A stretch of DNA of 64,000 bases. Source: Eledone cirrhosa. Lineage: Eukaryota; Mollusca; Cephalopoda; Octopoda; Eledonidae. Each line of letters starts with the position of its first letter. Within the stretch, counting starts at the first letter, position 1. Where the stretch lies: positions 68,750,278 through 68,814,277 of the forward strand of contig OZ024744.1 of NCBI GenBank assembly GCA_964016885.1, given 5' to 3'. Positions 22,101 to 29,946 of the stretch are shown here, one piece after another. Position numbers and translations under genes: made by a program. The notes under the pieces were generated by a model. That model saw nothing but the letters and a program-made list of their open reading frames with translations. It had not been told where the DNA came from and made no database searches.

Positions 22101-22525
22101 GCCGGGCATGTCCGAGATGCGCGCAGGGCGACGAAACCGTCCTGCACGCACTCGTCCAGTGTCCGAAAATTGCTGACTTGTGGGTTTATGTCGAACACCT
22201 GCTGTCGCGTTTAGGACGGATCCAGCTATCATCTGAGTCTATCGTGAGGATTTCCCCGCCCTCCTCCTTTAGCCGGGAAGGGCAGGCAGTTTTTATCTGT
22301 CTGGTGGCCATGGCGAAAGAGATAGTATGGTGGACACGTTTGAAAGGGCTGAAGACGAGCACTTACCTCTTCGGTGATGCTCTGATTGACTTTTTCAAAT
22401 TTCATTTGAAAAGGAAAATCAGAGTAGAGAAGGAAGTGCTCTCTTCCCAGCATTTTGTTGAAAGATGGGTGAGAGAAGAAAGAATGGCCCGAGTGAATGG
22501 GCCGACTCTGAGTATATATCTGTAA
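19106..22525 (+). CDS. LINE-A4 ORF2: APE endonuclease, reverse transcriptase (1139 aa)
   Basis: An intact 1139-residue ORF from ATG 19106, same length as A3 and differing by a few dozen residues by eye. The endonuclease motifs INARGLG, ISETRIS, VYAPTGAG, LVGDWNG and WTWTNR are present. The last catalytic motif reads TEHK (Asp to Glu at codon about 19779-19784) where A3 has TDHK. The RT active box is canonical YADD (21158-21169). The C-terminal knuckle-like CPRCAQGDETVLHALVQCP and basic tail are intact. So A4 keeps a canonical RT box but an altered endonuclease motif, the mirror image of A3. It is a candidate source of RT for the cluster. Transcription is not shown by the sequence. Confidence 0.9.
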   Translation: MTSLRIGSINARGLGSSWKQGHLLNDLRSLNIDVVAISETRISEARAFAPIFGGYDVYASPSRPGSGGGVAVLFRRGLDLAIRAIFLDPEGKLVVLDVTSGDGQAFRLVAVYAPTGAGRPDFFRRLETFLGTSRSLVLVGDWNGILDARWDCVGLADRGGGCKSLTNLLRRFELSDRYRLDFPNVPMWTWTNRIGSSRSYLDRVFCREIDRYSIGCPQFKIVSYTEHKFVTCVLDLDRLHRRGPGYWKLNASLPARKAYRDRISELVKRALTGAIVNNKWWFALKRAIRIESIRFSKALAIEKNRAEGELVKKLDEALSKGIATDVLAAKLALDQFFNAKHEGCVVRARVRALRHEGTKAVQWARVAEARRGNEATIRSLVDHDGRMLLDPGQMCEAFQRHFAQLFGGSGGPGRGMDFSVYLDGLPRLSATEAKCCEKPITAAEVREAMTGCTRGKSPGLDGLPYELYVQMPDLFGGLLADVYCNWQQNGRIPSSVSRGAVALLRKDPNKGDNIENFRPITLLNTEFKILAKVLAKRLALVVGGLVGEAQTCAIPDRSIHDNLHLMRYIVERVAREPGTGGSLINLDQSKAFDRVDHRYLAAVLRAAGFGPVFRGWIAAMHSDICSVVRVNGHLSEPFNIMRSVRQGCPLSSLLYVLTLEPLLHELETLRGVPRELGCGRSVSAYADDVTVVVSNAKHIEAIGTTLREYEAVTGAMINQEKSVGLQLGTWRGRSMPSNSVVGRWTDGPVKLLGVWFGPDLQTDKNWDEVTSRVASLTQKWAERKLSLKGRAEVANAYIASVICYRLTVVPCPKPRLTALERLLFRFLWKGRAPMVRRSICCQHPLRGGLGMPWLMMRRHALRLRHLHLFLDGDQVWSPFARRVFPQLVSLTELQSWVKRRPRGSAWRLECLQALTALDQSGNVIGGNSTSAFYRGLVEGKSDDVLGETLGVDENQLANLFGRTFGPGPMDNFQKSLAWQCYRGALPVRDKLYRHGGAVSRACPRCAQGDETVLHALVQCPKIADLWVYVEHLLSRLGRIQLSSESIVRISPPSSFSREGQAVFICLVAMAKEIVWWTRLKGLKTSTYLFGDALIDFFKFHLKRKIRVEKEVLSSQHFVERWVREERMARVNGPTLSIYL

Positions 22526-22787
22526 ACTAAAGGTGGAAAACTGGGAGAGGGCACTTGCCTTGGTGGTCAGGGTCATTGTGGCTTTTTACTGGGCTTTCTC
22601 CACAAATGTCCCTCCGAAGTCTCCCCCCTATTGGGGAATTTTTCATTGTTATTTTCATTGTTATTTTTGTTACATCCTCTGTTTTTGTTTTTTTACACGC
22701 AGAAATGCCCATTTGTACCGTCCTGCATTGTCCTGCACTGTCCTTAATGTCTACTTTATGTAAACCCTTGTGGTTAATAAAGAAATC

Positions 22788-22918
22788 ATTATTATTATTA
22801 GTTCTTATTATTATTATTCGTTCTTATTATTAGTTCTTATTATTTTTATTAGTTCTTCTTCTTATTATTATTATTATTAGTTCTTCTTCTTCTTATTATT
22901 ATTATTATTGTTATTGTT
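22788..22918. repeat. ATT-rich tract between LINE-A4 and R4-c2
   Basis: ATT triplets broken by repeated GTTCTT and TTCTTCTT inserts. It is the longest of the tracts. It forms the tail of A4 and the 3' flank of the minus-strand R4-like element. Confidence 0.9.
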
Positions 22919-25900
22919 ATTCCTTGAATCTCAATCATTGATGTTGGTTAACTGGAAAGTCCGTTGGATTGAATATCAAGCCACTACCTGCAGCCTCAGA
23001 TATTCAGGACGTATCGGAGGGTTCTTGCTGTTCCAAGCAAGCATGCCTTTTGAAGCGTTCCAAAAAGCGTGAAGGGGCCGATTTTCTTTAACCATCCCTG
23101 GAAACTTTTGGAGATAGTCCCCAGTGCGCCTATGACAATCGGGATCACTTTGACTTCATGGCAGTTCCAAATCCTTTTCACCTCCTACTTTAGGTCCTGG
23201 TATCGCTTAATTTTCTCCCTCTCCTTCTCTTGCACTCTCGTGTCGAACGGGCAGGCCACATCCACAATCAGGCACGATCTTTTTTCTTTGTCCACAACCA
23301 CCAGGTCAGGTCTATTGTGTTCCAGTTTTTTGTCCGTCTGTATCCTAAAATCCCACAGCACCTTCACCTGATTGTTCTCCATCACCGCCTCTGGCCTATG
23401 CTCATACCATTTCTCAGAATGTGGTAGATTGTTTACTTTGCACAGGTGCCAGTGGATCACCCTGCCCTTCACATCATGTCTCCAGCCCTTATAGTGGGTC
23501 TGGGCTAGGTGTTTACACTCGGACACAATGTGAGCCACAGTCTCCTCTCTCTCTCCACAGATCCTGCACAGTGGGCTAGCCTCCTCCTTGTAGATATGGT
23601 GCTTCAACCACTTCGTTTTGAGGGCCTGCTCCTGCGCAGCCATTAGCATTCCTTCTGTAGCCTTTTTGAGGTCTCCTCTTCTCAACCAGTTCCATGTCTG
23701 TGGATCTCTAAATTCAGTTTTCTCAAAGAAGGTACTATGAAGGGATTTTCCCTTAAGGCTGCTCTTCCTCCTTGATGTTATTTCCTCCCTGGACATCCCC
23801 TGGCCTACTGTCCCCTCCTTCAGTACAGTTCTGAGCATTGGCTCCTTACTATAGGTCACGTATTTGTATAGGTTGTTTTTCTCCATCTGAACACAGTCCT
23901 CTATGCTGATAAGACCTCTTCCACCCTCAGATCTCCTTAGGTAGAGTCTATCGACATCACTCCTCTTGTGGAACATGTTGTAGATAGTCAATAGCTTCCT
24001 AGTCTTCCTATCCATTTCTTTTTGTTCAGCAACATTCCATCTCAGAATTCCCGCACTGTACCTAATAATAGACACAGCTCGGGAATTTACTGCGCTTATG
24101 GCATTTCTGCTGTTCAGATGTGACTTCAATACGCTCCTTACTCTCCGAATGTATTCAGTTCTTAACAATTCCTTCATTTTTTGGTTCTTTATGCCATCAG
24201 CCTCCAGAACGCCCAAATACTTGTATCCTTCCTCAGAGTCAATTTCCTTTATCATCTCACCTGTTGGTATCTGGATCCCGTTACTTCTGCTCAACCTACC
24301 CCCCTTCATCACAATGACTCCACATTTACCAATACCAAACTGCATACATATATCACTGCTGAAAATACGGACAGTGTCAACAAGCACATCCAACTCCTTC
24401 TCACTTTTCCCGAAGAGCTTAAGATCGTCCATGAAGAGGAGGTGATTGATGGTAAGCTCTCCCCTTCCCAACTTGTATCCTGCTCTCACTTTTCGCAGCA
24501 TAATGGTCAAGGGCATCAGGGCAAGGACAAACAACAGAGGGGACAGGCTATCTCCCTGGAAGATACCTCTCTTGATCTTCACGCTTCCCAAGGATACTCC
24601 AGTTGATGTCAACTCTGTCTCCCAGGACCCCATACTCCTGCCCAGCAACTGTCTGATGTTATCTGCCACCCTGAAGATCTCCAGGCTTTTGGTGATCCAG
24701 AAATGAGGCACCATGTCAAATGCCTTTCTGTAGTCTATCCATCCCATGGCAAGATCAGTGTGTCTCCTCCTGCAATTCCCCATTACCATCTTATCAATAA
24801 GCAACTGGTCCTTTGTACCACGTGACTTCTTTCGGCATCCTTTCTGTTCGTCCGGTAACAAGTTGTTTGTGTGGAGGTGATGGCAGATTTCCTCAGACAC
24901 AATGCTCGTCAACAGTTTCCACATTACGGGCAGACATGTGATAGGTCTATAGTTGGTAGCATCATTACCCTTGATTCGGTCTTTCATTATCAGAACTGTG
25001 GTACCTTTTGTCAACCACTCTGGCACCTCACCCGACACCAAGCAGTCATTGAACATGGCCGTCAGCTTCGGGTGGAGGGATGTTAAATGTTTAATCCAAT
25101 ACCCCTGCACACCATCTGGGCCTGGTGATTTCCAGTTGGTTAGTTTTTTGGCTTGCCCCTTAAGAGTTTCAACTGTGATACTCAAATCAGTCTGTTGCTG
25201 TGCCTGCTCACCGATCTCCCTCTGTACTGTCTCAATCCACCCTGCCTGGGCATTGTGTCTAACATCCCGCTCCCATATTCCTCTCCAGAATGTTTTAGTT
25301 TGTTCCGCCCCAGGGATCAAGTCGTTGCCTCCTTCTTTGGCCTCAAGCTGTCCAAACAGCATCTTCTGGTTGTTGTCGAACATGCGGTTCTGTTTATACT
25401 GACTGACTCTGTTCTCGTATCGCCTGATTTTGGCACTCTTTGCTACAATGCGTTGCTTCAATTCCTCTATGATAATATTTAGCTTTTTACTCCTAGTTTT
25501 GTATTTTATTTCCAGTCTATTTTTAGTGCCTATGTTTTTTAGTGTCCCATTCAGTAGTGACTCAAGCTTTCCTATGTCATTTCTCATTTCCCCGATTTGC
25601 CCACTCAGTCGCTTCTTCCACCACGGCTCTGCTCTTTCTTGTCTGTTGTTTCCTCTCGCTTTTATACCAAGTAGTTTCCTCACCGTATTTGCTGTTGCTC
25701 TGAGGATATTGTTGCACTGGTGAAGGCTCCTCGCCTCAAGGTATGGGATGACTTTGTTTACCTTAGCTGTTGTTTCTTTTAACTTTTTCCTGTCTACAAA
25801 TCTTAGGTTCATAGGTCTCCCACTATCATTGTTCAATTCATCTACCACTAAATTTAGGATGTCAACCGAATCTTGTCCTAGCCCGTCAGCATTCATCTCC

Positions 25901-26365
25901 TCAGTGGCCGTATCTCTGTTCCAGGTATTATTTATCTCAGTACTCAGATCATTGTCTGCTTCGGGTGGTTCCTCCGTTCTCAGGACCTCCTCACCTTCAT
26001 TTCCCACCGGCTCGCTTGTCTGGCATACTACACCCGCCATCTCCAAGCCATTCTCTCTGCTCAGTTCCTCCAGTTCCAGCTCGCTTATCCACCCATTAGT
26101 TCTTATTACCCGAGCCTGCCCGGCCAATTTTTGTTCATCTAATTTAAATAAACCAATCTCGTTCCAGATGTTATGCATCCGTCTCCTGTAGCCCCTCTCC
26201 TTGGGGTTACTTTTCAGGTAGCATTGCATAACAGTTCTATTCAATTCTTTCGTCCAGTTGGTTCTGGCCCCTTTCCTTCTTCTCCTTCCTCCAACATCAG
26301 CAGTATTTGGTTGACAGTCAGGTTCCTGCTGCTGAGCCAGTCTGTCACATGAGTCTGTCACATGA
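22919..26365 (-). mobile_element. R4-c2: near full-length R4/Dong-like LINE
   Basis: Minus-strand element with (ATT)n on both sides and about 3.45 kb long. It extends further at the 5' side than R4-c1, adding residues DSCDRLAQQQEPDCQP. At its 5' edge a 13-base string, TCATGTGACAGAC in element sense, occurs twice in tandem (about 26342-26367) before the ATT tract starts. This could be a repair duplication at the upstream junction. The 3' end (22919) matches the ends of R4-c1 and R4-c3. Confidence 0.85.
22996..26361 (-). pseudogene. R4-c2 polyprotein, nearly intact, one nonsense codon in the endonuclease
   Basis: An open frame of about 1058 codons from the 5' edge to 23185, then 61 more in-frame codons to the natural stop at 22996. 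No ATG is found at the very 5' edge in this frame: the first codon after the upstream stop is TGT, and GTG lies at 26361, so the true start is uncertain. Order: Myb-like region (about residues 35-100), acidic and charged middle, RT (about 410-700) with SPGPDGVQGYW, WIDYRKAFDMVPH, RGIFQGDSLSPLLF and FMDD (24424-24435), the CX2CX8HX4C knuckle, and the restriction-like endonuclease RPDLVVVD...VDVACP. TGG to TAG at 23185-23187 cuts off the last ~61 residues just after the endonuclease core. R4-c1 keeps Trp there. Whether the shortened protein works is unknown. Confidence 0.85.
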
Positions 26366-26411
<46 letters not shown>

Positions 26412-26412
26412 G
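26366..26412. repeat. (ATT)n tract at the 5' side of R4-c2
   Basis: ATT triplets with one GTT. It ends the ATT-linked element chain and abuts a LINE-B 3' remnant. Confidence 0.9.
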
Positions 26413-26480
26413 TTATTATTATGGGGGTTTTTTCTCGTGCAATGGCCATACTCGATAACGAGGGGGCAGCCATCATGTAT
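26413..26480 (+). mobile_element. LINE-B 3'-end remnant
   Basis: The string GGCCATACTCGATAACGAG followed by GGGCAGCCATCATGTATG matches 32340-32390 and, in diverged form, 27440-27480. At 27331 this tail lies downstream of a LINE-B zinc-finger coding end, so it is taken as the 3' terminus of that family. CTCGATAACGAG is a perfect short stem-loop. Confidence 0.5.
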
Positions 26481-26742
26481 GTATATATCTTCTTCTGGTT
26501 TTATAATTTAACAAATGTTTACCAATAGAGAGACAGAGAGGTTTCTAACATAGACACACGACTCTCCTCTCATTGGAATTTACACAACATCAACTAGGTA
26601 GATATGTCTGCATGCATGCATGTGTAGATATGGATGTTATTGTATGTGTGGATGTGGATGTTTTGAGTTGTATGTGTGCATGTGTATATGCTTTGCATCT
26701 GTTCATGTGTATATGCAGTTATTAGATGCAAAATCTTTGGAA
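26481..26742. other. No gene recognised
   Basis: Unique-looking sequence with GT- and ATG-rich stretches. The phrase TTTCTAACATAGACACA recurs near 39836, hinting at another dispersed repeat. I see no coding signal. Confidence 0.5.
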
Positions 26743-26863
26743 TTATGTATGTATGTATGTATGAATTGTGTATGTTATGTATGTATGTATGTATGTATGT
26801 ATGTATGTATGTATGTATGTATGTATGTATGTATGTATGTATGTATGTATGTATGTATGTATG
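26743..26863. repeat. (ATGT)n microsatellite
   Basis: Tetranucleotide ATGT/GTAT repeated with few interruptions, mainly 26775-26863. The LINE-B 3' tails end in ATGTATG, so these arrays may have grown from LINE tails. Confidence 0.95.
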
Positions 26864-27330
26864 TCAGGTCACCAGTTGGTGCTACTGGTAACATGTATCC
26901 CAGTACAACCTGTCTCATGGTCGGGTCGTTGGCGACTAAACTGGCAACCCCGCCAAGGTTTCTTGGTGAGGAGGGTGACTTTGGACATCCTGCAGGACTA
27001 AAAACAAAACCTGTCAAAGGGCAAAGGAGCTCTTAAGAGTCAATGGCCATCCAAAATCACCGGGAGAGATGACCCCTCAGCCTTTGTCAAGGCAGAATTC
27101 TAGGAGAAAGAAAACTCTGATATAACACCTGCAACCCTGATGGTATCCAATGATGTTGATTTGTTCTTCTTTTTGGTAAATATCATCTTGGTTAAGAGAG
27201 TGGGACTGGCTTTGTGCAGTGCCTTTGCTCACTATAAAAGCTTCACGGCACAGGCATTGCTTTATATCTGGAGATCTCTCTGCACTTGTCGTCACATGGT
27301 ACCATGGGCCCAGCACTATGTGTCAATAAT
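26864..27330. other. Unassigned repeat-like sequence between microsatellite and LINE-B end
   Basis: Moderately GC-rich sequence containing GTCACCAGTTGGTGCTACTGG, CCCAGTACAACCTG and ATGGCCATCC. It may be LINE-B 3'UTR or another element. An 80-codon plus frame across 27140-27382 has no recognisable motif. Confidence 0.35.
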
Positions 27331-27490
27331 TGTCACAAGTGTAGTGTTTGTACCAGAGTTTTCAAGTCGCTGGCTGGACTAAAAAGTCACACTCGTTCAG
27401 CGCATCGGTAGGGGTTCTCCTACATGGATATAAAGTAGTGGCCGTACTCGAAAACGAGTTGGCAGCCACCATGTATGCATGTATGCACGA
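27331..27490 (+). pseudogene. LINE-B 3' end: last zinc finger and 3' tail
   Basis: The frame 27331-27411 reads CHKCSVCTRVFKSLAGLKSH and six more codons before TAG. It aligns with the last finger of LINE-B at 2036-2106 (CQLCARHFRSLAGLKSH). It is followed by GTGGCCGTACTCGAAAACGAG and CAGCCACCATGTATG, a diverged form of the 3' tail at 26413. This gives the direct link between the zinc-finger coding end and the palindromic tail. Confidence 0.65.
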
Positions 27491-27917
27491 TATATGTAGG
27501 GAGCCTATAGATCGGACAACACACGCTGTCTTTTTCGTTGGGTAAGTTTGAATTAATTTTTGTATTCTGAAAATCAAAATACAACAAAATCTTTGTTCAC
27601 TGGACTCTGGAAATAACCTGTCAGAAGTTGGGAAAGTTACACAAATATGATCATATATTTTTCTAGTGCAATCGTTATTTACATTTTACATTTTACATTG
27701 AATTACATCTCAATATAACATGGCTAAATTTCAAATTTTGAAAAAAGAAGGAAACGGACAAATAAAGTAGATACTCTCACTGCCCCTCGCCACCACAATA
27801 ACATCTACACTACATTTACACCACATTTACACCACATTTACACTCACACAAGTCAATATCCTATCTAGACTAAAGTCACTGACCTGCTACCGGGCCCCCT
27901 ACTCTGTGTTGAATGTG

Positions 27918-27986
<69 letters not shown>

Positions 27987-28002
27987 GTGTATAATGGTAG
28001 GT
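27491..28002. other. No gene; short tandem and (TA)n
   Basis: AT-rich sequence with three 12-base copies of ACATTTACACC-type units at about 27810-27845 and a long (TA)n at 27915-27982. No coding signal. Confidence 0.7.
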
Positions 28003-28240
28003 ATGGTGCTTCCATAGGCGGTATGCCAAAATTAGCACTCAATATTCATACAGAGTAGAGTGTGAATAGTATTAAAAAAAACGCAAAATCAGTTTATTGC
28101 GTGTTACAATTGTTTCGCCGACAGGTAGCTCGAGGCATGATCACTGTATGAATCTGGCTGATTCTACGGCTGCAGGTTCCTTCGGACACGGGTAGTTCGT
28201 TCGGAGCAAATTTTCTCACTGGGGTGTTATCGTCAAAAAA
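28003..28240 (-). mobile_element. Dispersed repeat family C, minus copy
   Basis: On the minus strand it carries ATCATGCCTCGAGCTA, CGGCGAAACAATTGTAA, CGCAATAAA, then a TATGAATATTGAGTGCT-like segment and CCGCCTATGGAAGC. The same ordered blocks appear on the plus strand at 29423-29570 and 41480-41725. The CGAAAC plus AATAAA ends are reminiscent of Penelope-like element termini, but I cannot assign it. Confidence 0.5.
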
Positions 28241-28728
28241 CACCTTCAAAAAACATCTTCCACTCTTGTCATACCATTGGCTGTTTGTTATTCTACGTCA
28301 TCTTAAGTTCTGGTCACTATTTACTGCTACACGGGTCATCAGCCATTTTTCCGTCTGACACACTTCAATGGAGTCATGCTGCGTTCGGTATCTCACACGT
28401 CTGTTCACACTCCAGAGTATGTACCCACAAATGGGTGTGTGTGTGGGCGCATACGTACACCCACATAGGACAGGGTTTGTCTATGTGTTTATATACGGGT
28501 GTATATAAATTTGTGTATATATAGACGTGGGTGTCTGCGCGTGTATATATATGTTGTTATTTTTATTTTTATCCTTTATACTCTTCCCTTCATTCTACAC
28601 ATCTCACACATCTTATACACACCACGCATCTCAACGTACACCCACTTACATCTCTCTCTCCACCACCGGACCTTGTTACCCGGAGATTTACCCATTTGCA
28701 TTGTCGAGGCTTCCAAACGACTTAAAGA

Positions 28729-28732
<4 letters not shown>
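28241..28732. other. No gene recognised
   Basis: Unique-looking sequence with GT-rich and CA-rich patches. Short plus-strand frames here lack motifs and cross low-complexity DNA. Confidence 0.6.

Positions 28733-28765
<33 letters not shown>
28733..28765. repeat. (TA)n microsatellite
   Basis: Perfect TA run next to the CTAG of the following element. Confidence 0.9.
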
Positions 28766-28768
<3 letters not shown>

Positions 28769-28769
<1 letters not shown>

Positions 28770-29240
28770 TAGCCGAATTACCCGCGCCTTGCTGCGTTTC
28801 GCACATTTTTTCATTTTTTTGTAAGAAAATGATGATTGATTTAAAATCAGTGATATAATTTATGGAGAAAAACTCTGCATTTCAATATTACTCAACGTAA
28901 GATGTAATGTATGAAAAATTGGAACACATTTTTTGTAATATATCAAATCCAAATTACATTATTAAATCTTATTCTTATTTTGTTTTTTGTAAATAATTTT
29001 TTTCAAAATGTCAATCCAAAACTTTTGTGAAGAGGCATCATTTCTTGTCATTTACCTATGGTTTAAATTTCAGATAAATCGAAGGGAAAAAAAATTTCAA
29101 CGGGGGTTTGTGCCTCCGGGGAACGGTTTGATTAAAATGAAATATACTTATACAAGTACCCTGGGCAATGTAGTTTCAGAATATATTTGGTTATGGGGTC
29201 TATCTCCGAAAACCATACAAACAGACAGGAACTATAACTT
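28769..29240 (-). mobile_element. Possible Helitron-like remnant, 3' end at 28769
   Basis: Read on the minus strand, the element ends GCGCGGGTAATTCGGCTAG followed by T. That is a GC-rich fold and CTAG terminus like the better example at 40732-40974. No clear 5' TC end was found; the other edge is set by the (TATG)n at 29247. The body is AT-rich with no ORF. Confidence 0.3.
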
Positions 29241-29242
29241 TC

Positions 29243-29246
<4 letters not shown>

Positions 29247-29276
<30 letters not shown>

Positions 29277-29298
29277 TGTATGTATGTATGTATGTATG

Positions 29299-29378
<80 letters not shown>

Positions 29379-29392
29379 TGTGTGTGTATATA
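29247..29392. repeat. Composite (TATG)n(TA)n(TG)n microsatellite
   Basis: Three adjoining simple repeats that grade into each other: TATG to about 29303, TA to about 29341, TG to about 29388. Confidence 0.95.
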
Positions 29393-29419
29393 TTTCCCTG
29401 GATTTCAAAAAATCTGTGG

Positions 29420-29570
29420 ATAAAATCTCTGTTTAACACTTGTAACACACAATAAATTGAGTTCAGATGCATCACTGATTTTTCGTTTTATATTATATCA
29501 TACTCTGCTCTGTAAGAGCATAGAGTGCTCAACCGGCATAAGCCTATGGAAGCGCCTTAGCTACCATCAG
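29420..29570 (+). mobile_element. Dispersed repeat family C, plus copy 1
   Basis: Shares ACACAATAAATTGAG, TCTGCTCTGTAAGAGCATAG, GAGTGCTCA and CCTATGGAAGCGCC with the copies at 28003 and 41480. GAGCATAGAGTGCTC can fold into a small hairpin. A (CA)n(TA)n tract and hairpin element H1 follow, the same order as at 41.5-42.1 kb. Confidence 0.5.
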
Positions 29571-29622
29571 ACACACACACACACACACACATACACACAC
29601 TCACACACACACACATACACAC

Positions 29623-29711
<89 letters not shown>
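29571..29711. repeat. (CA)n then (TA)n microsatellite
   Basis: CA-rich to about 29624, then a long pure TA run to 29711. Confidence 0.95.
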
Positions 29712-29712
<1 letters not shown>

Positions 29713-29922
29713 CGAAGGAAAGGTGGTAAGGAACCAGGTGGACCATAACGCACCAAAGTACTCAATACTTAGGGTAGTAGAGTGGGTAATGGGATAATGG
29801 GAACAAATAAGACCCCGACGGCTGAGCTCAAGCCGTTTCGACGGCTAATTCTGTACTCATGTACAGAATTAGCCGTCGAAACGGCTTGAGCTCAGCCGTC
29901 GAGGTCTTATTTGTTCCCATTA
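29712..29922. repeat. Hairpin element H1: 62-bp arms with 4-nt loop
   Basis: A shared leader (GGTGGTAAGGAACCAGGTGG... to about 29790) is followed by an inverted repeat. The left arm is 29795-29856, the loop TCAT, and the right arm 29861-29922, with one mismatch by eye. Within each arm, AGCCGTTTCGACGGCT is itself a 6-bp stem closing a TTCG loop. H2 at 41889 has the same leader and arms. Both are flanked by (TA)n on both sides. No coding potential. Confidence 0.85.
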
Positions 29923-29946
29923 TATATATATATATATATATATATA
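29923..29946. repeat. (TA)n between H1 and LINE-A5
   Basis: Short TA run directly after the hairpin arm. Confidence 0.9.

Larger units (their letters stand above)
16758..22787 (+). mobile_element. LINE-A4: near-complete LINE with distinct 5'UTR and ORF1
   Basis: About 6.0 kb. The 5'UTR (16758-16972) shares only a short motif with that of A2/A3. ORF1 is alignable only at protein level, while ORF2 and the 3'UTR are nearly identical to A3 at nucleotide level. The change from divergent to near-identical happens at GGTAAGTGG, the ORF1 stop (19066-19074). AATAAA lies at 22776-22781, then an ATT-rich tail. This mosaic pattern suggests an ORF1/5'UTR exchange between lineages. Confidence 0.85.

Noticed and set aside
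103..26361. Retrovirus or LTR element
   Set aside because: No long terminal repeats, protease, integrase or primer-binding site; RTs are of LINE type with APE or restriction-like endonuclease.
26864..27330. Host exon between 26.9 and 27.3 kb
   Set aside because: No splice-site pair, codon pattern or recognisable motif; the stretch ends in LINE-B sequence.
28499..29729. Small frames rich in IYIYIY or VCVCVC
   Set aside because: Encoded by TA, TATG and TG microsatellites.
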